DNA of 64,000 bases from Hyalella azteca (Eukaryota > Arthropoda > Malacostraca > Amphipoda > Hyalellidae), in contig NW_025935765.1 in assembly GCF_000764305.2 (NCBI RefSeq), forward strand, positions 496,001-560,000, in the 5' to 3' direction. Below are positions 62,127 to 64,000 of this stretch, piece by piece. Numbering within the stretch: position 1 is the first letter of the stretch; each line of letters begins with the position of its first letter. Both the position numbers and the translations under genes were made by a program. The notes under the pieces are model-generated. The model had not been told where the DNA came from and searched no databases. It saw only the letters and a list, made by a program, of their open reading frames with translations.

Positions 62127-63160
62127 GCGACGCGGGAACCAAATTTCTCTCACTAATCATTGCGTTGCGGTCCTCGCCACAAAAGCTTAACTCGATTAAT
62201 CATCAATTCCCGGAATGGCCTGTGGCTGGTTACTGATCATTGATCACACTGATGCCAGTCTGATCTCTGATCACATGAGCTGATCAACTGGGAGAGGATC
62301 TCCCAGGATGGACAATTGCCAAAATTTGGTGAGCGATCCCACGATTTTCGTTTTTGACTATACCAGATAAAGTTAGGTTATGGAGGCACATTCTGAGCAA
62401 ACGTTTTCTTATTAGTTAGTGACTTGATTAAATGCATTTGCGGTATTTCAGTAGAAGGTAATTAGCCATTGAGCAAATTTTTAGTTTTTTTTTCTAAATA
62501 ATCGGAAAATAGCTATGGGTAGAAATAGTACCCAGGAATTGGTGACATAAAACGATGGCAAACGACAGATTAGTAACGTTATTTGATGGTTATATAAAAA
62601 TCAGTAACGCGTGTCAATGTTTACTTATCGATCAGTTAGGTTAATCAATGAACAAGATTTGACCTGTTACCAAATTAATCCTGGGGGTCAGTTAATTTCT
62701 AATTGTATGCGAGGTATCGGTAAATGAACCGAAAAACTATCTGAACTGCAATGCGGGGCGCGTCAGTTTTAGCGTTTATTTTATGAGAAGGAAATTTTAT
62801 TTCAATAAAACATGTTGAAATTAATACGTAATGACATAAATTAAATAAATTGTTGAGATCGAATATGTTGAACCCAACTTTTAATATAAGCTGTTCTTCA
62901 GTTCAATGCCCTTGGCTTTAAAACTGAAAATAAATGTGAAACGTACTGTACAAAACTCGAGTATTCCTTCAATTTGTTTTACTATTAGTATACATTATTT
63001 TACAGTATTTTTTGAAACCTTCTGCAATTAGTTTTAGGGATGATAAAAAATGAAAATATTAAATTTCAACATTAATAAAAGCCGAAAATATCATGAAACA
63101 TTGAGCGCAGTAAAGCTCACATACAAAATTAGCACGGAGCTAAAATCAGTCCAAATTTGT
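62127..63160. other. Non-coding stretch
   Basis: TGATCA occurs several times between 62231 and 62287, followed at once by a perfect hairpin (62288-62306). The rest is AT-rich with no gene recognised. Confidence 0.4.
62288..62306. repeat. Perfect 8-bp hairpin with 3-nt loop
   Basis: ctgggaga (62288-62295) pairs with tctcccag (62299-62306) around gga. It follows a cluster of TGATCA words. Function is unknown. Confidence 0.6.
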
Positions 63161-63238
63161 AATCTAATTTTAGTTTTGCAGCACTGAAAAGACAGAAAAA
63201 CGTTCAGAATAAAATATTGTGTGTCCTAAAATTAGATT
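63161..63238. repeat. Inverted repeat, 13-bp arms, at the edge of direct-repeat copy 1
   Basis: aatctaattttag (63161-63173) and ctaaaattagatt (63226-63238) are exact complements. The right arm lies inside the 142-bp direct repeat and recurs in copy 2. The left arm is outside it and is absent next to copy 2. Confidence 0.7.
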
Positions 63239-63313
63239 GAATCGGCACATGTTCAATCACACAACTGAAAAAATTATGGAAGGAAAAACATTCCCCAACA
63301 TTTCGAAAAAGTC
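63172..63313 (+). repeat. 142-bp direct repeat, copy 1
   Basis: It begins agttttgcagcactgaaaag and ends ttcgaaaaagtc. It is identical at every position to 63411-63552, and the offset is 239 bp throughout. No coding frame is present. Confidence 0.97.
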
Positions 63314-63410
63314 AGTGATAAAAAACTCCACGGACTTCACAACCAAGATTTAAGTACCTCCTCCGTGCCCTGCGGCCTGACTATAATTTTAGTCTACGCA
63401 CTCCCGTCTA
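63314..63410. other. 97-bp spacer between the identical direct repeats
   Basis: This GC-richer spacer (cctcctccgtgccctgcggc) is unlike the repeats. It occurs once. Confidence 0.8.
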
Positions 63411-63552
63411 AGTTTTGCAGCACTGAAAAGACAGAAAAACGTTCAGAATAAAATATTGTGTGTCCTAAAATTAGATTGAATCGGCACATGTTCAATCACA
63501 CAACTGAAAAAATTATGGAAGGAAAAACATTCCCCAACATTTCGAAAAAGTC
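63411..63552 (+). repeat. 142-bp direct repeat, copy 2
   Basis: It is identical to 63172-63313. Sequence diverges immediately after gtc (cagtgat after copy 1, gttaata after copy 2), so the right boundaries are sharp. Confidence 0.97.
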
Positions 63553-64000
63553 GTTAATAATATAGAGCAATTGGTGAAATATAGCGCATAGAAATACTGA
63601 AAAATTAGTAAAAGCAATTCATCTTTATGTTATCATAATACCATGATAACACTATATTATGATTTAATTTCGTCCATGATTAATCGGGGATACGAGATTT
63701 GCTACAAAATTTATTAATTAAAATTGAAAAAAACAACGAACAATATAATCAAATAATTCTGAAATTATCATCTCATTGGAATAAAATATTTCATAAAATT
63801 TTTATTACTTTTTCACCGACCATACACAATAGCAAAAAATCTCTGGGGAGAACATGAAGGGCAAAGACCAAGCACACTGACATTTAATGAAAATCTAACA
63901 TTAAGAGAAGGATTATGATGAAAACAACATTACTTGAGGGATTTTGGCGAGTGATGACGTCAAAATCAAGTATTCACTGGTGAGTGGGCATTATTACAGA
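63553..64000. other. AT-rich non-coding stretch, nothing recognised
   Basis: No gene or repeat was seen up to the window edge. Confidence 0.4.

Noticed and set aside
1..64000. CRISPR array or bacterial operons
   Set aside because: The tandem arrays have no unique spacers of uniform length and there are no cas genes. Gene density and composition are not prokaryotic.

Overview
The window reads as non-coding DNA from an animal genome, most likely an arthropod. It is AT-rich, and no open reading frame exceeds about 146 codons. It carries many minisatellites, 5'-truncated non-LTR retrotransposon tails, a tRNA-like Pol III promoter and short inverted-repeat elements. There are no ribosome-binding sites, operons or CRISPR arrays. 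A crustacean or related arthropod would fit the style of the LINE tail and the dispersed repeat, but this is inference and the species cannot be fixed from the sequence. I found no intact cellular protein gene. The window is probably intergenic or lies in a long intron.

Layout. From 0 to 17 kb there is plain AT-rich sequence with a 112-bp tandem duplication (522-746), a ~45-bp array (2833-3001), a 59-bp duplication (6036-6160), a GAGAC-rich patch and a few GC-richer islands without genes. From 17 to 25 kb there is a tRNA-like SINE head (17145-17390), a degenerate ~20-bp repeat field (18785-19045), a 31/62-bp array (21769-22012), a dispersed foldback element (copy A, 22411-22545) and a MITE-like element with about 27-bp terminal inverted repeats (24731-25043). 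From 26 to 43 kb tandem arrays with different units (20, 32, 118, 33, 21, ~43, 46, 65, 34 and 18 bp) follow one another, with copy B of the foldback element at 41851-42004 in the opposite orientation. From 47 to 54 kb there is a tiny LINE 3' tail (47328-47394), a 139-bp tandem duplication (48948-49225) and the largest array, a 22-bp satellite (about 52.4-54.16 kb) split by a 5'-truncated LINE fragment (about 53474-54005). From 57 to 64 kb there is a perfect 275-bp inverted repeat with an 18-nt loop (58860-59427), flanked by a 12-bp direct repeat, then a ~70-bp array (61690-62126) and two identical 142-bp direct repeats (63172-63313 and 63411-63552).

The recognisable content is mobile and satellite DNA, so the features do not form a pathway. 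The strongest items for follow-up are the perfect long palindrome, with a hammerhead-like CTGACGA...GAAAC motif in its arms, and the LINE tail family with a full-frame copy inside the 22-bp satellite. The third is the unusual density of unrelated tandem arrays, about 19 in 64 kb.
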